A stretch of DNA of 64,000 nucleotides from Rheinheimera sp. MMS21-TC3 (GTDB taxonomy: Bacteria > Pseudomonadota > Gammaproteobacteria > Enterobacterales > Alteromonadaceae): NCBI RefSeq assembly GCF_032229285.1, contig NZ_CP135084.1:62001-126000 (forward strand). Direction: 5' to 3'. The position numbers and the translations under genes were made by a program. Shown in pieces: positions 1 to 9,468 of this stretch. Below the pieces are notes generated by a model. The model did no database searches, had not been told where the DNA came from, and saw only the letters and a program-made list of their open reading frames with translations. Numbering within the stretch: position 1 is the stretch's first letter; every line of letters starts with the position of its first letter.

Positions 1-296
1 GAACCGATTAAACCGGTTATGGCTAATACACCAGCACTAATAATTAGCTTGTCTGAAATTTGATGTCGCTTACTGGCACCTACTTTTTGAAAAGCCTCAG
101 ACATAGGTAAGAATAGTTTTTCTGGGGCAAGACCGATTGAAATACACCCAAGTGCGCCAGCTATACCCTTTATAAACTCAAAAAAGTTGAATACATCGAA
201 CTCGAAAATTTCTAGTACTGTATTAAGAAATATGGCCGCGCCTAAAGTCAAAAAGATAAATGACGCAATTTTGTACTTCCGTTTATCTCCTATCAT
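1..296 (-). CDS. Partial membrane protein, integron cassette 4
   Basis: An open frame on the minus strand begins with ATG at 296 and runs off the left edge without a stop, giving about 98 residues. The translation starts MIGDKRKYKIASF and contains three hydrophobic stretches (about residues 10-32, 44-62 and 86-98), so an inner-membrane protein is likely. I do not recognise the family. It lies just past an attC-like site and points away from the integrase, as expected for an integron cassette gene. The frame is open upstream through the attC site to 518, so the true start is uncertain; the ATG at 296 is the first reasonable one, preceded by purine-rich sequence but no clear Shine-Dalgarno. Confidence 0.55.
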   Translation of the reverse strand, partial: MIGDKRKYKIASFIFLTLGAAIFLNTVLEIFEFDVFNFFEFIKGIAGALGCISIGLAPEKLFLPMSEAFQKVGASKRHQISDKLIISAGVLAITGLIG

Positions 297-313
297 CCAA
301 ACTCCATTTAGCG

Positions 314-369
314 CTATAACGCTCAAAACAGCGGCGCGGTACGCGTCCGCCTGCTTTTGCTTGTTAGCA
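314..369 (-). repeat. attC-like recombination site 3
   Basis: Imperfect inverted repeat of 56 bp bounded by CTATAAC at 314-320 and GTTAGCA at 363-369. The arms pair over AAAACAGCGGCG / CGCCTGCTTTT around a centre of GGTACGCG, with unpaired bases, as in attC sites. It shares its centre (GCGCGGTACGCGTC) with site 2, so the two have a common origin. It separates cassette 3 from cassette 4. Read on the minus strand the simple sites run from TGCTAAC to GTTATAG. No recombination has been shown; the call rests on structure and on the integrase nearby. Confidence 0.7.
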
Positions 370-654
370 GCCTGAACCGGACTTGCGCGGCTTGCCGCAC
401 TGGCAAACCTGAACAACGGCAAGCTGCATTTATTAAAAACTACACCAGCCAACTGCGATACGGCGAGCCAACCGGAACCTGAAAAATTGTTAAGCGAAGC
501 TACGAAGAACAACGCCAATTAACTAACCGTTTGCAGCAAACCCACAAACGGGCGAGCTTTGACTATTTGCCAGTGCTGCTTGGAAAGCCGAACACGAGCG
601 ATGCCCGAACAAAACTACTGACTAAACCCCTTAAAACTTTGAATGCCTGCTAAC
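370..654 (-). repeat. Integron cassette 3: non-coding repeat, copy A
   Basis: This stretch has no convincing gene. It is a diverged copy of a repeat also found at 704-970 and 971-1219. Shared blocks include ACCGGACTTGCGCGGCTTGC, CGCACTGGCAAACCT, AACAACGGCA, AACCGGAACCTG, TTAAGCGAAGC and AACAAAACTACTGACT, in the same order. Together with attC site 3 it would form one cassette of about 335 bp. On the minus strand a frame is open from 518 into the next cassette, but there is no strong start. Confidence 0.7.
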
Positions 655-703
655 GCCCAAAGCAAGCGCGCGGTACGCGTCGCCGTGCCTTTGTTTGTTA
701 GCA
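648..703 (-). repeat. attC-like recombination site 2
   Basis: Imperfect inverted repeat of 56 bp with simple sites TGCTAAC (648-654) and GTTAGCA (697-703), which are perfect reverse complements. Inner pairing is CAAAGCAAGCG with CGCCGTGCCTTTG, around CGCGGTACGCG. It is nearly the same as site 3 in its centre. It ends cassette 2 when read leftwards from the integrase. Confidence 0.75.
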
Positions 704-970
704 GCCTGCACCGGACTTGCGCGGCTTGCCGCACTGGCAAACCTAAACAACGGCAGACTGCTTTTAATTAAAACTAAGCCAGTTAACTGCGATACCGCGA
801 GCCAACCGGAACCTGTAAAACTGTTAAGCGAAGCCACAAAGAACAACGCTACCGCCACCACTGTTTGCAGCAAAACCCGCAAACTGGCGAACTAAACCTT
901 TTGGCGCTGCCGCTAGGAAAACCAAACGCGAGCAGTGCCGGAACAAAACTACTGACTGAAACTGTTAAAA
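704..970 (-). repeat. Integron cassette 2: non-coding repeat, copy B
   Basis: Second copy of the cassette repeat, about 267 bp, starting GCCTGCACCGGACTTGCGCG directly after attC site 2. It aligns with copy A through its whole length. A minus-strand frame of 83 codons (882-631) runs through it into the attC site and ends beyond it. That frame is also intact in copy A but broken in copy C by an extra base, so I treat it as chance rather than a gene. Confidence 0.65.
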
Positions 971-1219
971 CCCGAACAACGGCAAGCTGCTTTTAATTAA
1001 AACTAAACCAGTTAACTGCGAAACAACGCACTAACCGGAACTTGTAAAACTGTTTAAGCGAAGCCACAAAGAGCAACGCCGCTGTGCCAACAAAGATTGC
1101 ACCTAACCAACAAACTGGCGAACTTTAATGGCTTGGTTTTGCTGCTATAGAAAACGAAACACGAGCAATGCCAAAATAAAACTACAAACTAAAACCGTTA
1201 ACACCCGAAACCTGCTAAC
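971..1219 (-). repeat. Integron cassette 2: non-coding repeat, copy C
   Basis: Third copy of the repeat, lying in tandem after copy B inside the same cassette. It starts at CCCGAACAACGGCAAGCTGC, so it lacks the first ~45 bp present in copies A and B. It is the most diverged copy: an added A in TTTAAGCGAAGC shifts the minus-strand frame, and the middle part differs. Cassette 2 therefore holds two copies and cassette 3 holds one, which suggests duplication followed by decay. No gene is supported here. Confidence 0.6.
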
Positions 1220-1293
1220 GCTCGGCTAAACGGCGCGAACGTAGCGAGCGTCCGGCGGAGTGGAACGGAGCGAATTTGAGCCGCTTGTTATGC
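1213..1293 (-). repeat. attC-like recombination site 1
   Basis: Imperfect inverted repeat of 81 bp with simple sites TGCTAAC (1213-1219) and GTTATGC (1287-1293). The outer arms pair over GCTCGGCT / GAGCCGCTTG and the middle over GGCGCGAACGTAGCG / CGTCCGGC with bulges. It is longer than sites 2 and 3 and starts four bases past the stop codon of the pentapeptide gene, which is the usual place for the attC of a cassette gene. Confidence 0.7.
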
Positions 1294-1296
1294 ATT

Positions 1297-1890
1297 TTAA
1301 AGCAACTCTATTTCTAAAAAGTCAAGTAGTCTGATTGCTTCGAAACGATCAAATTTTGCTTTTTTTATTTTGTTTATAAAAATATTAATATCGAAATCAG
1401 TTGCACCTGAAAAGTTTACTCCTGATAAATTCGTATCCGCAAATGTAGAGCCGGAAAAGTCAGTATTCATAAAGTTAGAGCTACTAAAATCTCCACTTCT
1501 AAAATCAACATTGTGCGCCATACAGTTTTCAATGACTAGATCTTGCAGTGATAATCCATAAAATGAACTTTCGCTAACAATACAGTCATAGAATTGAATA
1601 GGCGAACTGAATATCAGTCTAGGCCAAGCCACTTTAGTCCAATCAATACCAATTAGTTTCGAATCCCGAAATGTAACATCAGAGAATTTGCTGTACTCCA
1701 TCTTCACTATGCTTAAATTACATTTTGAGAATTCACAATCGACAAAATTAGATCTACTAAAAATAGCTTCAGAAAAATTACATCCTATAAAAGTACAGCC
1801 ATCGAACTCTTTTGAGGAGATTCTTCTTTCAGAAAAATCTTCACCTTCAAATGTCTTTGACCAGTACTCCTTTTCGTCTCCAATACTCAC
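1297..1890 (-). CDS. Pentapeptide-repeat protein, integron cassette 1
   Basis: A 197-residue protein built almost wholly of pentapeptide repeats of the A(D/N)LXX type, for example CTFIGCNFSEAIF, VDFRSGDFSSSNF and TNLSGVNFSGA. Such repeats form a right-handed quadrilateral beta-helix. The layout, with a non-repeat break near residues 85-100 and a C-terminal helix after SGATDFDIN, recalls McbG and the Qnr group, which protect DNA gyrase; that function is an inference, and many pentapeptide proteins do other things. Translation starts at GTG 1890 with GAGGA about 8 bases upstream. The gene is the first cassette next to the integrase, so it is the best placed for expression. It is AT-rich compared with the nearby leu genes, fitting acquired DNA. 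Confidence 0.85.
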   Translation of the reverse strand: MSIGDEKEYWSKTFEGEDFSERRISSKEFDGCTFIGCNFSEAIFSRSNFVDCEFSKCNLSIVKMEYSKFSDVTFRDSKLIGIDWTKVAWPRLIFSSPIQFYDCIVSESSFYGLSLQDLVIENCMAHNVDFRSGDFSSSNFMNTDFSGSTFADTNLSGVNFSGATDFDINIFINKIKKAKFDRFEAIRLLDFLEIELL

Positions 1891-1914
1891 TCTATATCCT
1901 CGCGACTCTATGAA

Positions 1915-1990
1915 GCATAACGCTTATTGGGCGGAAAGATCCGTATTTAAACACGGACTTTTCCGCCTTTGTAAATTTATTGTGTTGAAC
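1915..1990 (-). other. Putative attI region with inverted repeat
   Basis: GCATAAC at 1915-1921 (GTTATGC on the minus strand) marks the junction between cassette 1 and the integrase side. Beside it lies an inverted repeat, arms 1930-1944 and 1953-1967, matching at 13 of 15 positions (GGCGGAAAGATCCGT and ACGGACTTTTCCGCC) around an 8-base loop. attI sites are not normally hairpins, so this could be an attI, a very short attC, or a terminator that silences the array. The place between integrase and first cassette is what supports attI. Confidence 0.45.
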
Positions 1991-2103
1991 ATTACGTAAT
2001 AATTTATGAATTTACAATAGATTAAATGCTTAGAATAACTTTTGTTTGGTGTGAAATACGGAAATTTCCATCTAACAAGGCACAAGTAACACTTTCAGCT
2101 ATA

Positions 2104-2119
2104 CTGTTTATTTAAACAG
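2104..2119 (+). promoter_or_regulatory. LexA (SOS) box of the integrase gene
   Basis: CTGTTTATTTAAACAG is a perfect CTGT-N8-ACAG palindrome. It ends 20 bases before the integrase start codon and overlaps a likely -10 element, TATACT, at 2100-2105. LexA control of integron integrases is established for Vibrio and class 1 integrons, so SOS-induced recombination is the likely mode here. Confidence 0.8.
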
Positions 2120-2139
2120 CACTTCTTAGGAGGTAAGTT

Positions 2140-3114
2140 ATGCCTGCGTCGTCACCATTCTTACACTATATCGCTGAAGAAATGCATACTCGTCGTTATG
2201 CTAAACGCACTATAGAAACTTATTTATATTGGATTAAGTTTTTTATTTTATTCCACAAAAAGCAGCACCCCAAAGATCTGTCGAATGAGCATGTAGAGCA
2301 ATTTTTAACTTATTTGACCGTAACGCGACACGTTGCGGTGCAAACTCAAGCTTTAGCACTTAATGCGTTAAGTTTTCTTTATAAAGAGATATTAAAGCGG
2401 CCGCTGGCGTTGAACCTTAATTTTAATCAGTCTACCAAAGCCCGAAAATTACCCGTGGTGTTAACCCAAACCGAAGTTAAGCGGCTATTGGCTACTATTG
2501 ATCCGCAGTATTTGCTATTAACGCAGCTACTATACGGCAGTGGCTTGCGGTTAATGGAAGCAATAAGGCTACGGGTAATTGCCATTGATTTTGACTATTT
2601 ATCGCTAATGGTATGGCATGGTAAAGGCGGTAAACACCGTAGGGTTACGCTAGCGCCAGAATTAATAGAACCACTACGCCGGCAAATTAGTCTGGTCGAC
2701 GCTTTTTATCAACAGGATATGCAAACGGATAGCTTTGCAGGGGTATGGTTACCTTTTGCGTTGGCGCGTAAGTACCCCGCCGCACCAAAAGAATTAGGCT
2801 GGCAATACTTGTTTCCGTCAGCACGCTTAAGCATTGAGCCGCGAACCACTTTTATGCGACGGCATCATATTGATGAGTCAGGTTTACAAAAGGCCGTACG
2901 CACTGCTGCGAAAAAAGCTGCCATAGCCAAAAACGTAACCTGCCATACTTTGCGCCATAGCTTTGCCACGCATCTTTTAGAAGCAGGTATGGATATTCGC
3001 ACTGTGCAAGAGCAACTTGGCCATTCTGATGTTAAAACCACCCAAATTTATACCCATGTATTGAAACAAGGCGGCAATGCGGTAAAAAGCCCGCTGTCGC
3101 AATTAACGCTGTAA
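2140..3114 (+). CDS. intI: Integron integrase IntI
   Basis: A 324-residue tyrosine recombinase that would insert and excise cassettes at attI and attC sites. The N-terminal SAM-like core-binding domain covers about residues 5-90 and the catalytic domain 105-310. Catalytic residues are visible: R137 (GSGLRLMEA), H269 and R272 (CHTLRHSFATHLL), H295 (LGHSDVKTT) and Y304 (IYTHVL). The stretch around residues 222-252 (YLFPSARLSIEPR, RRHH, LQKAV) is the extra segment that sets IntI apart from XerC/XerD. The ATG at 2140 has a strong AGGAGG 7 bases upstream. The gene points away from the cassettes, as in other integrons, and an SOS box lies in its promoter. The frame is complete, so the enzyme is probably active. 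Confidence 0.95.
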   Translation: MPASSPFLHYIAEEMHTRRYAKRTIETYLYWIKFFILFHKKQHPKDLSNEHVEQFLTYLTVTRHVAVQTQALALNALSFLYKEILKRPLALNLNFNQSTKARKLPVVLTQTEVKRLLATIDPQYLLLTQLLYGSGLRLMEAIRLRVIAIDFDYLSLMVWHGKGGKHRRVTLAPELIEPLRRQISLVDAFYQQDMQTDSFAGVWLPFALARKYPAAPKELGWQYLFPSARLSIEPRTTFMRRHHIDESGLQKAVRTAAKKAAIAKNVTCHTLRHSFATHLLEAGMDIRTVQEQLGHSDVKTTQIYTHVLKQGGNAVKSPLSQLTL

Positions 3115-3126
3115 CATTTAAGCCGT

Positions 3127-3158
3127 AAAACCAGCTGGCATTTACTCAGCTGGTTTTT
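3127..3158. terminator. Bidirectional terminator between intI and leuD
   Basis: Stem AAAACCAGCTG (3127-3137) pairs with CAGCTGGTTTT (3147-3157), loop of 9, followed by a T-run on both strands. It lies between convergent genes and would end both transcripts. Confidence 0.85.
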
Positions 3159-3187
3159 ATATAAAAAAGCATTTTAAAAAGTGTGCT

Positions 3188-3790
3188 TTAACCCAACCAA
3201 GGCTGATTAGCTTTTCGCTGTTGCTCGTAGCTGGCTATTTGCGGGTTTAGTTGCTCGCTGCTGCCAATGAAGTCTAGCCCGGATAGCAAACGCTGTTTAA
3301 TGTCTGGGTCGATACTAAAACCCATAGCAGCATTGTTGCCGAACAGTATTTCTTGGTTTTGTAAGTCAATTTGCCAGTTTTGCGGCTCTTGCTGGCAGCG
3401 GTCAAATAGCAGTTCAATATTGGTTTTACTTAATTGAATTAATAACATGCCGTTGTTAATGCTGTTATTAAAAAAAATATCGGCAAAGCTTTGTGCAATA
3501 ATAACGTTAAAACCAAACTGTTGAATGGCCCAAGGGGCGTGTTCACGGCTAGAGCCGCAGCCAAAATTAGCTCGGGTTAATAATATAGTGGCGCCAGCAT
3601 ATTGAGGCTGGTTAAGCACAAAGTTCGGGTTAAGGTTGCCGTTGGCTAAATAACGCCAGTCAAAAAACAGGGCATCGGCAAAGCCATCACGGCTAACACT
3701 GGTTAAAAACTGTTTAGGAATTATTTGGTCAGTATCTATGTTATTTTTATCTAGCGGGCATACTCGCCCTTGGCTGAATATAGTGCTCAT
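3188..3790 (-). CDS. leuD: 3-isopropylmalate dehydratase, small subunit
   Basis: A 200-residue protein that with LeuC isomerises 2-isopropylmalate to 3-isopropylmalate in leucine synthesis. It has the swivel-domain signature of the aconitase superfamily: [11 protein letters not shown] near the N-terminus and [14 protein letters not shown] in the middle, followed by [16 protein letters not shown]. Length is normal for LeuD. It is the last gene of the leuABCD operon and its start overlaps the stop of leuC by 4 bp, which points to coupled translation. A terminator follows. Confidence 0.97.
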   Translation of the reverse strand: MSTIFSQGRVCPLDKNNIDTDQIIPKQFLTSVSRDGFADALFFDWRYLANGNLNPNFVLNQPQYAGATILLTRANFGCGSSREHAPWAIQQFGFNVIIAQSFADIFFNNSINNGMLLIQLSKTNIELLFDRCQQEPQNWQIDLQNQEILFGNNAAMGFSIDPDIKQRLLSGLDFIGSSEQLNPQIASYEQQRKANQPWLG

Positions 3791-5208
3791 GCTGGCTCTC
3801 CTTGTGGTTGTTCAATAGCGGCAATGTTGACAAACTTACCGGCAATAGCGGCGGCAGCGGCCATAGCAGGGCTAACTAAGTGGGTGCGTGAACCGCGCCC
3901 TTGGCGGCCTTCAAAGTTACGGTTGCTTGTTGAGGCGCAGCGCTGGCCAGCGCCGACGCGGTCGTCATTCATACCCAAGCACATGCTGCAACCGGGTTCG
4001 CGCCATTCAAAACCAGCTTGCTTAAATATTGTGGCTAAGCCTTCTTGCTCGGCTTGACGTTTTACAATGCCGGAGCCTGGCACCACTAACGCCCGCACAC
4101 CTGTCGCCACTGTTTTACCTTGCACTAGGCTGGCCGCGGCGCGTAAGTCTTCAATGCGACTATTAGTGCAGCTGCCTATAAACACCACATCTACTGGGTA
4201 GTCGGTTAGCTTAGTGCCGGCAGTTAGTCCCATATACGCCAAAGCGCGCTCTGCCGCTTCGCGTTTAGTGGCATCAGCAAAATTGCTTGGCTCGGGGATG
4301 CTTTGGTCAACGGCAATTACTTGTTCGGGGTTGGTGCCCCAAGTAATTTGCGGGCTAATGATGCTGGCATCAATAACTACGGTTTTATCAAACTCAGCAT
4401 CATGATCTGAATACAGGCTTTGCCAATATTGCACTGCCGCTGGCCAATGCTCGGCGCTGGGTGCATACGGTTTTCCTTGTAAATAAGCAAAGGTGACGGC
4501 ATCTGGGGCAATTAAGCCAGCTTTAGCGCCCATTTCTATGCTCATATTACATAGCGTCATACGGGCTTCCATGCTTAAGCCTTTAATAGCACTGCCGCAA
4601 AACTCGGCTACATAACCATTGCCACCCGCTGTGCCTAACTGGCCTATTATTGCCATTATGATGTCTTTAGCTGTGACATAAGGGCTTAATTTGCCGTTAA
4701 TTTCTACTTTTAAGGTTTTAGCGCTTTGCTGGGGTAGCGTCTGGGTAGCTAAAACATGCTCGACTTCTGAGGTGCCAATACCAAAAGCTAAAGCACCAAA
4801 AGCACCATGGGTAGAAGTATGCGAATCGCCACACACTATAATCATGCCCGGTTGGGTTAGGCCTTGCTCGGGGCCAATAACATGCACTATGCCTTGGTTA
4901 GGATGATTAAGATCGAACAGTTCAATTAGGTTTTCATCACAGTTTTTTGCTAACGCTTCCAGTTGCTGCCGGGCAATATCGCCTGCGGCTTCTAAAGTGC
5001 GTATTTGGGTAGAAACGTTGTGATCCATAGTAGCAAAGGTTAAGTCGGGCCGGCGCACCTGACGATTAGCTAACGTTAAGCCTGAAAACGCCTGCGGCGA
5101 AGTAACTTCATGAATAAAGTGCCGATCAACATACAATAAGTCGGTACTAGGGTTTAGTTTAGCCACCACATGGCTAGCATAAATTTTATGATATAAGGTT
5201 TGGGCCAT
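3787..5208 (-). CDS. leuC: 3-isopropylmalate dehydratase, large subunit
   Basis: A 473-residue aconitase-family protein that carries the [4Fe-4S] cluster of isopropylmalate isomerase. The cluster cysteines are visible in [13 protein letters not shown] and in GCSMCLGMN in the last quarter. [20 protein letters not shown] and the C-terminal [16 protein letters not shown] are also typical. Length is normal. It lies 2 bp after leuB and overlaps leuD, so it belongs to the leu operon and would be controlled by the leuL attenuator. Confidence 0.98.
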   Translation of the reverse strand: MAQTLYHKIYASHVVAKLNPSTDLLYVDRHFIHEVTSPQAFSGLTLANRQVRRPDLTFATMDHNVSTQIRTLEAAGDIARQQLEALAKNCDENLIELFDLNHPNQGIVHVIGPEQGLTQPGMIIVCGDSHTSTHGAFGALAFGIGTSEVEHVLATQTLPQQSAKTLKVEINGKLSPYVTAKDIIMAIIGQLGTAGGNGYVAEFCGSAIKGLSMEARMTLCNMSIEMGAKAGLIAPDAVTFAYLQGKPYAPSAEHWPAAVQYWQSLYSDHDAEFDKTVVIDASIISPQITWGTNPEQVIAVDQSIPEPSNFADATKREAAERALAYMGLTAGTKLTDYPVDVVFIGSCTNSRIEDLRAAASLVQGKTVATGVRALVVPGSGIVKRQAEQEGLATIFKQAGFEWREPGCSMCLGMNDDRVGAGQRCASTSNRNFEGRQGRGSRTHLVSPAMAAAAAIAGKFVNIAAIEQPQGEPA

Positions 5209-5210
5209 GG

Positions 5211-7924
<2,714 letters not shown>

Positions 7925-7985
7925 CTTGTTAGTCCTGTTGCGGTTAATTAGCAGTTAACGGGCACATTTTGGACGGGATAAAAAG

Positions 7986-8018
7986 CAAAAAACCCCGGCC
8001 AATGGCACGGGGTTCTTT
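7986..8018 (-). terminator. leu operon attenuator
   Basis: On the minus strand a stem GAACCCCG (8015-8008) pairs with CGGGGTT (7997-7991), followed by six T. It lies between the leuL leader peptide and leuA, the place of a transcription attenuator. Confidence 0.88.
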
Positions 8019-8039
8019 ATTATTAGTATCGTTACATTT

Positions 8040-8117
8040 TTACCAATAAGCAGCACCCCGCACACCGTTACGGAGTACGAGGAGGTTAAAGATAGAAACA
8101 CAACAATTAAAATTCAT
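8040..8117 (-). CDS. leuL: leu operon leader peptide
   Basis: A 25-codon frame, M-N-F-N-C-C-V-S-I-F-N-L-L-V-L-R and onwards to a TAA at 8042-8040. Three leucine codons, all CTC, fall at positions 12, 13 and 15. It is followed by an attenuator hairpin and then leuA, so when charged tRNA-Leu is scarce a ribosome stalled here would favour read-through. The Shine-Dalgarno is weak. Too short for gene finders, but position and codon content make the call firm. Confidence 0.85.
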   Translation of the reverse strand: MNFNCCVSIFNLLVLRNGVRGAAYW

Positions 8118-8408
8118 TAGTAATTTTTAACTCTTAATATTTATTCAGCTTAACAAAAGTTATGGCCTAAGCCAGTATTAAGGCTAATAGTAATAACATG
8201 CAATATTTTTAACTGCAACAGTGTAGATAGCTAAAATGTTAGTTTACAGCGTTTTTATTTAAACAGTGCCCAGCTAAAGCAATTTAACCAAGCGACCACT
8301 TATGTCAGCCAATACTCGTTATTTATGCTAAACAGCACTAAAACCGGCTTAAATCTAACAAAAAATAAGCAATCAGCAACAAGATAGTGATTTTATGCAG
8401 AAAACCAC
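8118..8408. other. Non-coding gap holding the divergent leu promoter
   Basis: About 290 AT-rich bases with no gene on either strand. The leu operon promoter must lie in the left part, reading left; TTGTTA near 8150 followed by AT-rich sequence is a possible -35, but I cannot place it with confidence. No repeat or structured RNA stands out. Confidence 0.4.
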
Positions 8409-8437
8409 TTGCATCTTAGTTCAAGGTTAAATACTAT
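8409..8437 (+). promoter_or_regulatory. tRNA-Leu promoter
   Basis: TTGCAT (8409-8414) and TACTAT (8432-8437) are 17 bp apart, followed by the GC-rich discriminator GTGCGCCG. A GC-rich discriminator is typical of stable-RNA promoters under stringent control. The tRNA begins 41 bases further on. Confidence 0.65.
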
Positions 8438-8478
8438 GTGCGCCGTCTGACCAAGCGTATTTATTACGCCGCAACTCT

Positions 8479-8565
8479 GCCCGGGTGGTGAAATCGGTAG
8501 ACACAAGGGATTTAAAATCCCTCGATCGAAAGGTCGTGCCGGTTCAAGTCCGGCCCCGGGCACCA
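8479..8565 (+). tRNA. tRNA-Leu (UAA)
   Basis: An 87-nt class II tRNA with encoded CCA. The acceptor stem GCCCGGG (8479-8485) pairs with CCCGGGC (8555-8561). The anticodon stem AGGGA/TCCCT encloses the loop TTTAAAA, giving anticodon TAA. A long variable arm (CGATCGAAAGGTCG) and the T arm GCCGGTTCAAGTCCGGC are clear. Its place beside the leucine operon may be chance. Confidence 0.97.
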
Positions 8566-8627
8566 TTTATCCCCCTAGTTTAAATTCAGCTACTACAATA
8601 TTTCATTACATAAATTGCCCTGAAAAC

Positions 8628-8781
8628 TGTGTATCTAATATAACACCGTTATAGCGATTTTTACTGCTATTGCTTTAATTCTATATTGATTTAACTGGCC
8701 TAATTCAGTTCCCACTTACTACCTATATAAACTTTGTATTTATAAACAATAACTTAGACTTAACGTCTCCATTTACCTACA
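8628..8781 (+). promoter_or_regulatory. Two degenerate GlrR-type half-palindromes
   Basis: TGTG-N10-AACA at 8628-8645 and CGTC-N10-TACA at 8764-8781 each differ from TGTC-N10-GACA at two positions. They lie upstream of the perfect site and could be weak extra activator sites, as E. coli glmY also has several GlrR sites. On their own they would not be called. The rest of 8566-8820 holds nothing I can recognise. Confidence 0.3.
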
Positions 8782-8828
8782 CACTAAGCCATTGAAATAT
8801 ATAACTTAATTAAATTCACCGCCTTTAG

Positions 8829-8846
8829 TGTCTCTAAACTGCGACA
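8829..8846 (+). promoter_or_regulatory. GlrR-type activator site
   Basis: TGTCTCTAAACTGCGACA is a perfect match to TGTC-N10-GACA, the site bound by the sigma-54 activator GlrR in enterobacteria. It lies about 95 bp upstream of a sigma-54 promoter, and a GlrR homologue is encoded at 11467-12816. Confidence 0.7.
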
Positions 8847-8940
8847 GTGTAAGCTTAGCTTAGGTTCAGTTTTATTAATTCACCTTTAAAAACATTCATA
8901 ACTAATTGTATTTAATGATAATTAAATACACGCAAATCAT

Positions 8941-8956
8941 TGGCACAGACTTTGCT
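8941..8956 (+). promoter_or_regulatory. Sigma-54 promoter
   Basis: TGGCACAGACTTTGCT fits the sigma-54 consensus TGGCAC-N5-TTGC, with the GG and GC dinucleotides exactly 10 bp apart. Transcription would start near 8967, about 120 bases before the small gene at 9089. Confidence 0.8.
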
Positions 8957-9088
8957 TTAACTATAGTAACGATAGCTTAGCAGCATGTTGCAAACACAAA
9001 GTTTTCAGGTTTTATAGCCAACAATAGTGTCTTTGCCAGATGTTGCTGCAAGTAGTTAGATGGCGATAGCCGTATTTTGGAGGAAGTT

Positions 9089-9298
9089 ATGGATTTATTT
9101 TTATTAGGTACAGTTATGTTTCTGCTTGCTAATGTTGCAGTGGTTATCAAGATGCTGCGCCGAGTAAATTTGCATAACGACAGCGTATTAGCTTGGGAGC
9201 AAGCTCAGTTAACTCCTGTTGCTACGCCGGTACTGCAATACCCCGTAGCATTAGCACCACTTCAACCGCAAACGGTATTTTTAGCCGAAGCCGCTTAA
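9089..9298 (+). CDS. Small single-span membrane protein
   Basis: A 69-residue protein, MDLFLLGTVMFLLANVAVV and onwards, with one hydrophobic span at residues 2-20, a basic KMLRRVN segment straight after it, and a Pro/Gln/Leu-rich tail. I do not recognise the family. The ATG at 9089 has GGAGGA 5-10 bases upstream, which favours it over the TTG at 9077. A sigma-54 promoter and a GlrR-type site lie upstream and a strong terminator follows, so it is probably a one-gene transcript under GlrR control. In E. coli the gene at this place is the small RNA glmY. Confidence 0.75.
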   Translation: MDLFLLGTVMFLLANVAVVIKMLRRVNLHNDSVLAWEQAQLTPVATPVLQYPVALAPLQPQTVFLAEAA

Positions 9299-9341
9299 GT
9301 GTAACAACTCCCCAATTTCAACCTTAGGGTTGGAGCTTTAT

Positions 9342-9368
9342 GGCCAGTACCCCACTGGCCTTTTTTTT
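9342..9368 (+). terminator. Rho-independent terminator
   Basis: GGCCAGT (9342-9348) pairs with ACTGGCC (9354-9360), followed by eight T. It closes the small membrane-protein transcript before glrK. Confidence 0.93.
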
Positions 9369-9468
9369 GCTTGTTTGTTGCTAGATTAAAAAGCACTCTG
9401 CTACAAACTTGGCTATTGATGTATGCTACAAGTATTAATAATTGCTAACGATAATATTGAAGTCTTAT

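Noticed and set aside
631..882. 83-codon frame on the minus strand in cassette 2
   Set aside because: It runs through the attC hairpin, has no ribosome site, and the same frame is broken in copy C; it is better explained by the repeat.
2140..3114. XerC/XerD recombinase
   Set aside because: The extra segment before the HxxR motif (YLFPSARL, RRHH) and the attC sites beside it mark IntI.
8566..9088. A glmY-like small RNA
   Set aside because: The sigma-54 transcript holds a small ORF with a good ribosome site, and I see no GlmY-like hairpin; not excluded, but not supported.
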